Below are positions 34,255 through 42,464 of a stretch of 64,000 nt of DNA, piece after piece. Origin of the DNA: JALYUA01 sp038239305 (GTDB taxonomy: Bacteria > Acidobacteriota > Thermoanaerobaculia > UBA5066 > Gp7-AA6); assembly GCA_038239305.1 (NCBI GenBank), contig JBBSEW010000005.1, forward strand, positions 53,484 through 117,483. The letters are read 5' to 3'. The number at the start of each line of letters is the position of its first letter. The stretch's first letter is position 1. The notes beneath the pieces are model-generated. The model was not told the origin of the DNA. It did no database searches and worked only from the letters and a program-made list of their open reading frames with translations. The translations under genes and the position numbers were made by a program.

Positions 34255-34520
34255 CACGCCGCCGGCCGCAGACTCGAGTAAACCCTTTAGAAATGGCCCT
34301 TTCCGCAAGCCTGCGCGGACAGTCGTCCGGTTTTCCTGCCGGACGTCCGTCCGGAGCGGACGCCGCGAGTCTGACCGGGAACTGGACGAGCCTCCTCGCG
34401 ACCCTTCGTGGATCCCGGAACAGAACATTCTCCGGGTTCCAACGTCTGAACGGGCAGGATCCCCTTCCGTTCCGGCAAATCCCGGAGCCGCGGACGCCCC
34501 ACGGGGAAATGGAGGACGGC

Positions 34521-35474
34521 ATGATTCGTCTCGGACGGACCCTGGGATTGGCCTTCGCGGGTGTGTGCGCTGTGGCAGCCGCCCTGCCGGCGGAGTCGCG
34601 GATGGAGAAAAACCTCAAGCTGGAGCCGGGCGGCACGCTTCGGCTCGAGACCGGGCTCGGATGGGTCAAGGTACGCGGCACGGATCGTTCGGGAGCCCGC
34701 GTCGTGGTCACGTCCAAACGCGAGGACCTGAACGAGCTGCTCGACTTCCGCTTCGAAGAATCCGCCGGCGGCGTCTCGATCGTCGCGCGCAAGAAGCACC
34801 CGATCTCCACCTTCTTCGGGACGCAGAGCGGATCCGTCGGATTCGAGGTCGAGGTACCGACGCGCACGCGCGTCACCGTCGACACCGCCGGCGGCTCGAT
34901 CACCCTGGCCGCTCTCGCCGGCGAAGCGAAGCTCGAGACATCCGGTGGCGGGATCGAGGTCAAGGACCTCGCCGCGGACCTCGTCGCGCATACGTCCGGC
35001 GGCTCGATCTCTCTCACCCACATCGGGGGCAAATGCCGGGTCGATACCTCCGGAGGCGGAATCACGGCGGAAGGGATCGACGGAACGCTCGAGGCGGAAT
35101 CGAGCGGCGGTTCGCTCGACTTCGATCACGTTCGCGGCAATATCCACGCGCATACGTCCGGCGGGGGGATCGAGATCCGGGACGCCGGCGGCCGCGTCGA
35201 TGCCGACACATCGGGCGGATCGGTCGAGGTCGAGTTCGCGCGCGGCAATTCCCGGGGCGGCACCATCGAGTCGTCCGGCGGAGGAGTCTCCGTGGCCCTC
35301 GATCCGACCGTGGGTCTCGCGATCGACGCCTCCGGCAACTCGGTGCATGCCGACCTTCCCGTCACGATCCAGGGAGAGGTCTCCCGCCGGCATCTGCACG
35401 GGAATCTCGGATCGGGCGGAGAGCCCTTGAGGCTGCACACGAGCGGCGGCTCTGTGCATATTCGATCTCTGTAG
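34521..35474 (+). CDS. Exported DUF4097-type beta-repeat protein (TSGGG repeats)
   Basis: A 317-residue protein with a signal peptide (TLGLAFAGVCAVAAALPAES), then a beta-rich body. From about residue 110 it has roughly ten copies of a T/S-S-GG-G/S-[IVL] turn spaced 15-20 residues apart (TAGGSITL, TSGGGIEV, TSGGSISL, TSGGGITA, SSGGSLDF, TSGGGIEI, TSGGSVEV, SSGGGVSV, TSGGSVHI). That periodicity suits a right-handed beta-helix. The ATG at 34521 has GGAGGA 4 nt upstream; an earlier in-frame ATG overlaps that site. It is divergent from the efflux operon across 299 bp. DUF4097 proteins are often next to envelope-stress regulators; the role is unknown. Confidence 0.8.
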   Translation: MIRLGRTLGLAFAGVCAVAAALPAESRMEKNLKLEPGGTLRLETGLGWVKVRGTDRSGARVVVTSKREDLNELLDFRFEESAGGVSIVARKKHPISTFFGTQSGSVGFEVEVPTRTRVTVDTAGGSITLAALAGEAKLETSGGGIEVKDLAADLVAHTSGGSISLTHIGGKCRVDTSGGGITAEGIDGTLEAESSGGSLDFDHVRGNIHAHTSGGGIEIRDAGGRVDADTSGGSVEVEFARGNSRGGTIESSGGGVSVALDPTVGLAIDASGNSVHADLPVTIQGEVSRRHLHGNLGSGGEPLRLHTSGGSVHIRSL

Positions 35475-35505
35475 AGAGATCGCCGCTTCGAGTTCCCATC
35501 TCGGG

Positions 35506-35594
35506 ATCTCGCGATCTCGCGAGGCTCCGGTCGACTTCCGATCCCACGATAGTTCGATCGATCGCGTGATCATGAGTTCGCGAGATCGCGAGAT
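35506..35594. repeat. 17-bp perfect inverted repeat with 8-bp unit motifs
   Basis: ATCTCGCGATCTCGCGA at 35506-35522 is exactly complementary to the stretch at 35578-35594, around a 55-nt loop that contains GATAGTTC and GATCGATC. The arms are made of the GCGAGATC unit found in tandem at 24.2 kb. It fills the gap between the DUF4097 gene and the YpdA-type gene. Confidence 0.88.
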
Positions 35595-35630
35595 TCGGTG
35601 AGACGCCCGATCCAGCGAAGACGCGGCGGT

Positions 35631-35636
35631 TAGAAT
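35631..35636 (+). promoter_or_regulatory. Candidate -10 element for the YpdA/AraC pair
   Basis: TAGAAT, 7 nt before the GTG at 35644, without Shine-Dalgarno. It matches the TAGAAT elements at 3404 and 4707. Confidence 0.45.
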
Positions 35637-35643
35637 TCCGCCC

Positions 35644-36699
35644 GTGAGCCCTCTTCCCATCGCGATCGTCGGTGCGGGCCCGACGGGACTCGCCTGCGCG
35701 ATCGAGCTCGAGCGCCGCGGTCTCCGCGCCGTGTGCTGCGAGCGCGGCGCGATCCTGGAAACGCTCTATCGGATGCCCGAGGAGATGCGATGGTTCTCCA
35801 CGCGGGAGCTGCTTGCCATCGCGGGAGTACCTTTCACGGGGCCCGAGGCTCATCCGACCCGGCTCGAGACTCTCGCCTACTACCGGGGCGTCGCCGACGC
35901 GTTCGAGATCGTAGTCGCGCCGGACACGGAGATCGAGCGTGTCGAGCCGGCTGCCGGCGGAACCGTTCGCGTGCGCGCGCGCCGGCGCGGCGGCGACGCT
36001 TCGTTCGACGCACAGGCCGCGATCCTCGCGACCGGGTTCTTCGCGAACCCGAGGACACTCGGCGTTCCGGGGGAGGAGCTTCCCCACGTCCATCGGCGCT
36101 ACGTGTCGGGGTACCCGTTTCACGGGCGCGAAGTCGTTGTCGTGGGCGGCCGGAATTCGGCGGCGGAGGCGGCGCTCGACCTCTACCGGCACGGAGCGAC
36201 GGTGACCCTCGTGGTTCGCGGCGCCGCGCTCTCCGATCGCGTCAAATACTGGATCAAACCGGATCTCGAGAACCGGATCCGCGCCGGAAGCATCCGCGCC
36301 TTCTTCGAGAGCCGGGTGACGGCCATCGAGGCGCACGCCGTCCGGCTCGAGACTCCAACGGGCCCGGAGACGGTCGTCGCGGACGCGGTTTTCCCCTTGA
36401 TCGGCTACCAGCCCGATTTCGCGCTTTTCGAGCGGTGCGGGATCCGGCTCGAGGGGACGGAGCGCGCCCCGGCGCACCACCCGGACACCCTCGAATCGAA
36501 TGTGCCCGGCGTTTATCTCGCGGGAGCCCTCCTCGGAGGGACCGAAATCGGGCGAATCTTCATCGAAAACAGCCGCCACCACGCGACGATGATCGCGAAT
36601 GCCATCGAGAAGCGCCTGCCGCCCGGACACGATCGGTCCTTACGCGCAACTTTCCTTCCCGAGCTCCGTACCTCGCCAGGGAATGACCCCGACCGCTGA
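35644..36699 (+). CDS. YpdA-family FAD/NAD(P) disulfide reductase (putative bacillithiol disulfide reductase)
   Basis: A 351-residue flavoprotein of the thioredoxin-reductase fold lacking the active-site Cys pair. The FAD motif is AIVGAGPTGLACAIEL, the NADPH motif VVVVGGRNSAAEAALDLYRHG, and the family-typical stretches are VKYWIKPDLENRI, FPLIGYQPDF and GRIFIENSRHHATMI near the C terminus. Members reduce oxidised bacillithiol in Firmicutes; Acidobacteriota are reported to carry bacillithiol genes, so the same role is plausible but not shown here. GTG start just after TAGAAT. It overlaps the following AraC gene by 17 bp, which suggests a redox-linked pair. Confidence 0.85.
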   Translation: MSPLPIAIVGAGPTGLACAIELERRGLRAVCCERGAILETLYRMPEEMRWFSTRELLAIAGVPFTGPEAHPTRLETLAYYRGVADAFEIVVAPDTEIERVEPAAGGTVRVRARRRGGDASFDAQAAILATGFFANPRTLGVPGEELPHVHRRYVSGYPFHGREVVVVGGRNSAAEAALDLYRHGATVTLVVRGAALSDRVKYWIKPDLENRIRAGSIRAFFESRVTAIEAHAVRLETPTGPETVVADAVFPLIGYQPDFALFERCGIRLEGTERAPAHHPDTLESNVPGVYLAGALLGGTEIGRIFIENSRHHATMIANAIEKRLPPGHDRSLRATFLPELRTSPGNDPDR

Positions 36700-37609
36700 A
36701 GCTTCACCGACCGATCCCGTCGCCCGCCCCCTCGACACGCTCCTCTATTCGAGCCCGGTGCTGACGATCGGCAAGTTCCGCGCGGATCCCGCGCATCCCC
36801 GTTTCCACGATTCCGGACCCGCGGGAGCGCACATTTTCGTGTTCCCGCGCACTCTGGTGAGAATCCGCCACGAGGGAGCGGAGCCGTTCGTCGCGGGGCC
36901 GGACGTCGTCACGTTCTACAACCGCGGCCAGGTGTACCGGCGCGACAGCGTCGGGGGCCGGTCGGACCGGTGCGAGTGGTTCGCCTTTGCGCCGGAGGTG
37001 CTCGTCGAGGCGATCGGCGAGAAAGATCCTGCCGTCCAGGAGCATCCGGACCGTCCCTTTAGCGTCTCCCATACACGCAGCGAGCCGGTGACATACCTGC
37101 TCCAGCGCCGCGTCGTGGAATCGGTCGCGAGGGCGGGGACGGACGCGCTCGAAGTGGAGGAGACCATGCTCGACGTTCTCCGCCGCCTGATCGCCGGCTC
37201 AGATGCGGCTCGATCAAAGGGCGTTCGCGCTCCCGTCGAACGGCGCCAGCGCGAGCTCGCCGAAGCGGCGTGCGTCGAGCTCGCCCGCGCGCCCCAGGAC
37301 CGTCGTAGCCTCTCCGGGATCGCGAGCTCTCTCGGGACTTCCGTGTTCCACCTCTGCCGGGTTTTCCGCCGTCACACGGGCTCGACCCTCCACGGATACC
37401 GCACCCGCCTCCGCATGGCGATGGCGCTCGAGCGTCTCGCGCGGCGCGATCCGGATCTGACCGAAATCGCCCTCTCGCTCGGGTTTTCGAGTCACAGCCA
37501 TTTCACGGCGGCGTTTCGCGCCGAATTCGGGACGACGCCTTCGCGGTTCCGGAAGGACCTCCCGATCCGTTCCGGACACCCGGCCGCCTGGGTCCGCCAC
37601 CGGGCCTGA
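36683..37609 (+). CDS. AraC-family transcriptional regulator
   Basis: A 308-residue regulator. The N-terminal region (about 20-170) has a cupin-like ligand or oligomerisation segment (FHDSGPAGAHIFVFPRTLV, DVVTFYNRGQVYRRD). The C-terminal 100 residues contain both AraC helix-turn-helix motifs: LSGIASSLGTSVFHLCRVFRR and LTEIALSLGFSSHSHFTAAFR, then FGTTPSRFRKD. I start at the ATG at 36683, which overlaps the end of the YpdA-type gene by 17 bp; an earlier ATG at 36599 lies deeper inside that gene. It probably controls the upstream reductase or a nearby target. The ligand is unknown. Confidence 0.88.
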   Translation: MTPTAEASPTDPVARPLDTLLYSSPVLTIGKFRADPAHPRFHDSGPAGAHIFVFPRTLVRIRHEGAEPFVAGPDVVTFYNRGQVYRRDSVGGRSDRCEWFAFAPEVLVEAIGEKDPAVQEHPDRPFSVSHTRSEPVTYLLQRRVVESVARAGTDALEVEETMLDVLRRLIAGSDAARSKGVRAPVERRQRELAEAACVELARAPQDRRSLSGIASSLGTSVFHLCRVFRRHTGSTLHGYRTRLRMAMALERLARRDPDLTEIALSLGFSSHSHFTAAFRAEFGTTPSRFRKDLPIRSGHPAAWVRHRA

Positions 37610-37759
37610 CGCGGCATTGCGGTCGGGAAGCGGGAGCCGGACGAAGCACCGCGTCCCCTTCGGCCGGCAGTCGGCCATTCGGAAAAGCGGCGAAGAGCAG
37701 AACCAGCAGAGGCAGGCCCCGCAGCGTTCCGAGATTCGCATGCGCGTGTCCGCTCATGA

Positions 37760-39553
37760 TCACGGCCGAACCGAAGGGCGCGTCGTCAGGCCACGAGCCC
37801 GGGCCACTCCGCTCGACAGGACGAACATCCGGCCGGAGTGATAGCCGTGCACGCCGCTCCACGCGGACGTGATGAGGAGATCGATCGTCCCATCGCCGTC
37901 GACGTCCCCCATCCCGACGGCATCGAAGCCGAAGGTGTCGCCGGGAGTTCGGCAGGTATACGTCTTGAGCAGCCGGCCATCGCGCCCCGAATAGAGGTAC
38001 GCCCTGCCGGCAGAGACCGCGACGGCCGAGTATTGCCAGGCGCCCACGATCAGGTCCGCGCGCCCGTCGCCGTCCACGTCCCCGGCCGTCGCCGGCCCGA
38101 TGCCGAACCCCTCGCCGGCGGTTTCTCCAGTCAATGTGAGCAGCCGCCGTCCGGTCGCGCCGGAGTGCACGTACACGCGGCCCGTCGAGGGACCCTTCGC
38201 GCCGTTCGAAAAATCGGACGCGTAAATGTCGGGAACGCCGTCTCCGTCCACATCCCCGGCGACAGAGACGAACATGCCGCCGAGCGCGGCGCCCGTCTCG
38301 TCGGAATCGATCACGAAGCGAGGCTTCTTCGCGAGACCCCCGTACACGTACGTCCGGCCGGTCTGGCGAGGCCCGCCGGCGGGCGCGCCCACGATCAGGA
38401 ACCGGTTCTTGCCGTCGGACGCGCCCGCGACCGTGCTTCCGAAACCGTCGCCGGCTCGCTCCCCCGTCAGCGTGAGCAGAACGTGACCATCCTTGCCGGA
38501 GTAAACGTAGGCGCGGCCCGCTCCCGCGCCGCCGGCGCTGTTCTGCGGAGCGCCGACGATCAGGTCCGCGAATCCGTCCCCGTCGACGTCTCCGGCTCCC
38601 GACGCATGCTGGCCATACGCGTCGTCCTTCCCTTCCGCCGCGAACGTGAAGAGAACCCGGCCGTCCTTTCCGGAATAGACGTAAGCCTTGCCCGATCCCG
38701 GGGCGCTCGCAATGACGTCCGGCACTCCGTCGCGATTGACGTCGCCCGCGCACTCGACTCCGGTGCCGAGCTGCTCGCCCGGCTGGCCGTCCGCCTTCCA
38801 GAGAAGCGCGCCGCTCTTCGTCGAGTACACGTAGATCCGTCCCGCCTTGTCACCGCCCGCGGAATTCGTCGGTGCGGACGTGACGATGTCGTTCACCCCG
38901 TCGCCATCGACGTCTCCGATGTTGCGGGCGATCCAGCCGAACTGGTCGTTCGCCCCTTCGCCGTCCCACTCCCGGACGATCTTCACAGGCTCGACGAACG
39001 GATCGGCGAAGTCCTGCGCCGTCGGAAGGAGAGCGGCGAATCGAGGATCCTTTCGAAGGCCGGCGAGATCCGGATCCGTCTCGGCGTACGTCATGTCGAA
39101 CTTTCGCGTCGCCCGCGCCTTGCCGAGCCACTCGAACGCGGGATCCGACTCGCCTCGCGCCGCGAGCACGACACCGATGTTGTACATCGCGACGGGAGAA
39201 TCCGGTTCGAGCTCGAGGGACTTGCGGAACGCGGCCTCCGCCCGATCCAGTTTCTTCGCCTGAAGGCTGGCGACTCCGAGCGATCGCCACGCGCGGGCGT
39301 TCCCGGGGCTCGCAGCGACCACGGCTTCGAAGATCGCGGCCGCGCCTGCCGGATCGCCCGCCTGAAGGCGCGCCATCCCCTGCCGGAGAGTGGGCGCGGG
39401 GGTCGGACTGACGGAGACCGGCGAACCTGTCGACGCCGGCACCGGTGTCGAAGTCGGGCCCGGATTCGGAGCCGCCGAGCCGGCGCAGAGCACCAGCAAA
39501 GCCGCGAGTCCCGTCGGCACCAGCGCGCGCCGGACGATTCGGTCAGTCGTCAT
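37760..39553 (-). CDS. Exported FG-GAP (integrin-alpha-like) propeller protein with TPR segment
   Basis: A 597-residue exported protein. The signal peptide (VPTGLAALLVLCAGSAA) precedes a Pro/Thr/Ser-rich spacer. Two or so TPR units follow at about 57-135 (ARLQAGDPAGAAAIFEAVV, AWRSLGVASLQAKKLDRAE). The rest is about seven FG-GAP repeats with Ca-binding DxDxDGxxD loops (GDVDGDGVNDIV, GDVNRDGVPDVI, GDVDGDGFADLI, GDVDGDGTIDLL) and RAYVYSGKDG strands, forming a beta-propeller. GGAGGA lies 8 nt before the ATG at 39553. It is likely to be a surface or periplasmic binding protein. The 150-bp gap to the convergent AraC gene is empty. Confidence 0.88.
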   Translation of the reverse strand: MTTDRIVRRALVPTGLAALLVLCAGSAAPNPGPTSTPVPASTGSPVSVSPTPAPTLRQGMARLQAGDPAGAAAIFEAVVAASPGNARAWRSLGVASLQAKKLDRAEAAFRKSLELEPDSPVAMYNIGVVLAARGESDPAFEWLGKARATRKFDMTYAETDPDLAGLRKDPRFAALLPTAQDFADPFVEPVKIVREWDGEGANDQFGWIARNIGDVDGDGVNDIVTSAPTNSAGGDKAGRIYVYSTKSGALLWKADGQPGEQLGTGVECAGDVNRDGVPDVIASAPGSGKAYVYSGKDGRVLFTFAAEGKDDAYGQHASGAGDVDGDGFADLIVGAPQNSAGGAGAGRAYVYSGKDGHVLLTLTGERAGDGFGSTVAGASDGKNRFLIVGAPAGGPRQTGRTYVYGGLAKKPRFVIDSDETGAALGGMFVSVAGDVDGDGVPDIYASDFSNGAKGPSTGRVYVHSGATGRRLLTLTGETAGEGFGIGPATAGDVDGDGRADLIVGAWQYSAVAVSAGRAYLYSGRDGRLLKTYTCRTPGDTFGFDAVGMGDVDGDGTIDLLITSAWSGVHGYHSGRMFVLSSGVARARGLTTRPSVRP

Positions 39554-39658
39554 ACTCTCGGTCCTCCGTTCTGCGCAACACGCGAGGACGATAGGCCCGG
39601 GCTTCCTCGGCCGGCTATCGGAATCTTGCGCGAGAATGCGAGCGGACAGGAGGCGGAC

Positions 39659-39922
39659 ATGGCCGATACGGGCGCACCGGACCACGAGACCCGAGTCAAG
39701 GATGCATTCGATTCGCTGCACGCGAAGGTCGGAACGCGGCTCGACGACGACAGCCGCCGTCATTTCGATTCGATCCGCTCCGCGGCCACGAGCCGCGACT
39801 CCGGAAAGCTGCGGGAGAATCTCTCGGCCGTTCAGGAGAAACACGGCTGGCTGTATCGCGAGCTCGCGGAGCATCCCGCGATCGCGACGCTGCTCGACGA
39901 GCTGGCGCTCTCCGGTTTCTAG
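39659..39922 (+). CDS. Small helical hypothetical protein, 87 aa
   Basis: Preceded by a textbook AGGAGG 5 nt before the ATG at 39659, so translation is well supported. The protein is charged and mostly helical (THRVKDAF-like start, SGKLRENLSAVQEKHGWL, then EHPAIATLLDELALSGF). The ending HP-x-hydrophobic-LLDEL resembles DUF4404-type small proteins, but I hold this loosely. No signal peptide or Cys. It is divergent from the FG-GAP gene across about 105 bp. The same reading frame stays open for 1.8 kb upstream antisense to that gene, which I regard as an artefact of GC content. Confidence 0.65.
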   Translation: MADTGAPDHETRVKDAFDSLHAKVGTRLDDDSRRHFDSIRSAATSRDSGKLRENLSAVQEKHGWLYRELAEHPAIATLLDELALSGF

Positions 39923-40421
39923 CCTCCCCGGGCGAAGCGCGCTCGATCATCGCGAGCTCGCCGGCCCCCGCTCCCAGGAACTCCGGGAGCGCCGACCGAA
40001 ACCGGTCGGGCGACTCCAGGTGGGATGTGGGATGTGGGATGAGGGGATGAGGGGATGAGGGGATGTGGCCGGTGTCGGGAATCTCCGACCCGCCGGCTTC
40101 CGCGGATTTCGCGCGCGGCGAACTTCCCGAGCGCCGAATGGTCGGCGAGCCCCGGAGCGCCTCGTCCGGCCGGCGGACGAAGCGGCCGAAGATCCGATAG
40201 CTGCGAAGAAGGCGGCCGCGATCACCAACGAGTTCGCCCATGCGGGGTGTCGCCGCTCTGACCCGGCTCGAAGCGGGCGATTCATGCCGGCGGAACGGCT
40301 CTCCGACGCGCCTTTCGGGGGTTTCCTCCGGCGAGGCCTGCTCGCCATGGCCGCGTCAGCGGGGCGGCGCGGACGGCCGGATCGCCCCGCGGGCTCTGCC
40401 CGGGTGTAACTTGGAAGCGGC
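39923..40421. other. Gap without a convincing gene; contains a tandem repeat
   Basis: Open frames on both strands here lack a supported start and read as Arg/Pro/Ser-rich products. The only clear structure is the GGGATGT/GGGGATGA array at 40020-40067. TAACTT at 40407-40412 could be the -10 of the ExeA gene, 9 nt before its ATG. Confidence 0.5.
40020..40067. repeat. 7/8-bp tandem repeat, GGGATGT then GGGGATGA
   Basis: Two GGGATGT-type units change into about three 8-bp GGGGATGA units and end in GGGGATGTGG. It belongs to the same class as the other intergenic 7-8 bp arrays. Confidence 0.88.
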
Positions 40422-41234
40422 ATGTACAACTCGTTCTACGGATTCCGGGAGGCGCCCTTCCACATCACGCCCGACCCGCGCTTCCTGTTCTTCAGCACGC
40501 AGCACCGGGAAGCGTTCCACCACATCCTTTTCGGGATCCGCGAGCGCAAGGGCTTCATCCAGATCACCGGCGAAGTCGGCGCGGGCAAGACCACGGTCAC
40601 GCGCGCGGTGCTCGAGGAGCTCGGACCCACCGTCCATACCGCCCTGATCCTGAACCCGGTTCTGACCAGCACGCAGCTCGCGCGCACGATCCTGGTCGAG
40701 CTAGGCCTCAAGCCCCGCAAGCTCGATCGGTCCGGATATCTCGACCTCCTCAATCAGTACCTCTTCGATCAGGCGGCGCGGGACCACGACGTCGTCCTCT
40801 TCATCGACGAAGCGCAGGATCTCGAGCCGGATCTTCTCGAGCAGATCCGCCTCCTCTCGAACCTCGAAACGGACCGGCGCAAGCTCCTTCAAATCGTTCT
40901 CGTGGGACAGCCGGAGCTCCGCGAGAAGCTCGACCACCCGGGACTGCGCCAGCTGAGGCAGCGCATCACCGTGCGGTATCACTTGCGCCCCCTGTCCCGC
41001 CCCGACATGGCGCGCTACATCGCGCACCGCCTGCACGTCGCCGGAGCCAACGGCCGGCCATCGTTCTCCCCGTGGGCTCTCCGCACGCTCCACCGCTACG
41101 CGGGAGGCATTCCGCGCCTCGTCAACGCCGTCTGCGACAAGGCGCTCCTGTACGGTTACGTCAACGAGATCGACCATTTGACGGCGAAGAGCGTCCGGAG
41201 AGCGATCCGGGAGCTCGAAGGGAAAAGCCGATGA
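40422..41234 (+). CDS. ExeA/GspA-like AAA+ ATPase
   Basis: A 270-residue cytoplasmic ATPase. It starts with the family signature YGFREAPFHITPDPRFLF and has Walker A GEVGAGKTT near 50-58, Walker B VVLFIDEAQDL near 125-135, sensor-like LVGQPELREKL and the Arg-rich RQRITVRYHLRPLS. It ends without the peptidoglycan-binding domain of full-length ExeA. In type II secretion and related systems ExeA with ExeB (GspB) helps insert the secretin through peptidoglycan. Here it is coupled by ATGA to a GspB-like gene, but no other secretion or pilus genes are in the window. Confidence 0.9.
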   Translation: MYNSFYGFREAPFHITPDPRFLFFSTQHREAFHHILFGIRERKGFIQITGEVGAGKTTVTRAVLEELGPTVHTALILNPVLTSTQLARTILVELGLKPRKLDRSGYLDLLNQYLFDQAARDHDVVLFIDEAQDLEPDLLEQIRLLSNLETDRRKLLQIVLVGQPELREKLDHPGLRQLRQRITVRYHLRPLSRPDMARYIAHRLHVAGANGRPSFSPWALRTLHRYAGGIPRLVNAVCDKALLYGYVNEIDHLTAKSVRRAIRELEGKSR

Positions 41235-42361
41235 GCCTCATCGACGACGCATTGAAGCGGGCCCGGGAACGCGAAAACGCGGGCGGCGCCGACAACCCGC
41301 CGGCGCGGAAGGATCCCTGGGACTACGCTCCCCTGCCCGAGAAGCGGTCCGGTTCGCAGTCCCGCACGATTCTCGCGATCGTCCTGATGGCGGGGCTCGC
41401 CGTCGCGGTGGGGATCGTGCTCCTCGGCCGGCGAAGCGGAGGAGGACCTCCCGTTTCGACCGCTTCCGCATACGGAAGTCCGGCGGCCATCCCGACGTCC
41501 GGCGCGGCCTCGCAATCGCAGCCTCTCCAAACAGTCGAGGTCGCGCCGCCGCCCGGCGTTCGCCTGCCGCGGCAGCCGGCCGCGCCAGTCGATCGGACCA
41601 ACAGCGTGGCCCGGCAGCCGACCCCCTCCATCCCGATCGGCGTCTCGCTGGCGGGAGAACGAACGTTTCCCGCAATCGCCCCGACGCCTCGTCCGGCGCC
41701 GGCCGCGGCGTCAGCTCCGGCCGCACCACCGGGCCAGGCGCGCCCGTACGCTCCCGAGTCAGTCCCGAGCCGGACGGCGGCAGGCGCAGGGACCGGGGCC
41801 GCGGCGGGGAATGCTCCCGCGCCACCGCGTCCCGCGCGCTTCGCGGCCTCTTCGGGATCCTCTGCCGCGATTCCGGATCCGCCGTCCGTACCGGTCGTGG
41901 AGATGAGCTCGGCCTCCGGTTCCCCGCGAATCGCTCGCACACGCGCGAGCGCTCCGCCGGCCGGATCCGCGTCCGCGTCCGTTCCCTCTCCTCCCGCGAG
42001 CGCGGCGGAAGTCCCCGACACGGGAAGCCGTTCGGCGCGCTCCGACTATGACGCGCCGCCGGTTCAGGCACCCGCGGGATCGCGATCCGCCCTGGCGAAC
42101 GTGGCGCCGCGAAACGAAGTCGTCCACACGTCCGCCGCGAACCTCCCCGCGCGATCCTACGTGGGGTCGTTCGTCGCCCCGAACGGAGTCAAGATCGACC
42201 TCGGCGGCATCGTGTACTCGGAGACCAGCCCGGTCGCGCTCGTCAACGGACGGGTTCTCCCGACCGGCGGCATGGTCGAGGGGCTGATGGTCGTGTCGAT
42301 CGAGGAGAATCGGCTCGAGCTCGAAGGAGAAGGAGTGCACGTCTTCCTCTCCGTGAAGTGA
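41231..42361 (+). CDS. GspB-like protein (ExeB), single-pass membrane
   Basis: A 376-residue protein beginning MSLIDDALKRARER, a common start of such partners. One TM lies near residues 45-66 (TILAIVLMAGLAVAVGIVLLG). A linker of about 230 residues very rich in Pro, Ala and Ser would span the periplasm. The C-terminal domain (about 310-376: VKIDLGGIVYSETSPVALVNG, LPTGGMVEGLMVVSIEENRLEL) matches the T2SS GspB periplasmic fold. It starts inside the ExeA stop codon. Together they likely form an ATPase-periplasmic complex for secretin or pilus assembly. The linker length is unusual but its composition fits. Confidence 0.85.
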   Translation: MSLIDDALKRARERENAGGADNPPARKDPWDYAPLPEKRSGSQSRTILAIVLMAGLAVAVGIVLLGRRSGGGPPVSTASAYGSPAAIPTSGAASQSQPLQTVEVAPPPGVRLPRQPAAPVDRTNSVARQPTPSIPIGVSLAGERTFPAIAPTPRPAPAAASAPAAPPGQARPYAPESVPSRTAAGAGTGAAAGNAPAPPRPARFAASSGSSAAIPDPPSVPVVEMSSASGSPRIARTRASAPPAGSASASVPSPPASAAEVPDTGSRSARSDYDAPPVQAPAGSRSALANVAPRNEVVHTSAANLPARSYVGSFVAPNGVKIDLGGIVYSETSPVALVNGRVLPTGGMVEGLMVVSIEENRLELEGEGVHVFLSVK

Positions 42362-42464
42362 CGGGCTCCGCCGGAGGCCTCCAGACGGCGGAGGGCCTGC
42401 GGCGCCTCCTCTTTTCCTGCAACCCCGGGGTGGAAACGCGTGTTTCTTCACCCGGAGGCTCGAT

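Noticed and set aside
37610..37759. Minus-strand frame with a signal-like stretch between the AraC and FG-GAP genes
   Set aside because: Hydrophobic run only by chance; the frame overlaps the AraC gene antisense and ends in Arg/Pro-rich sequence.
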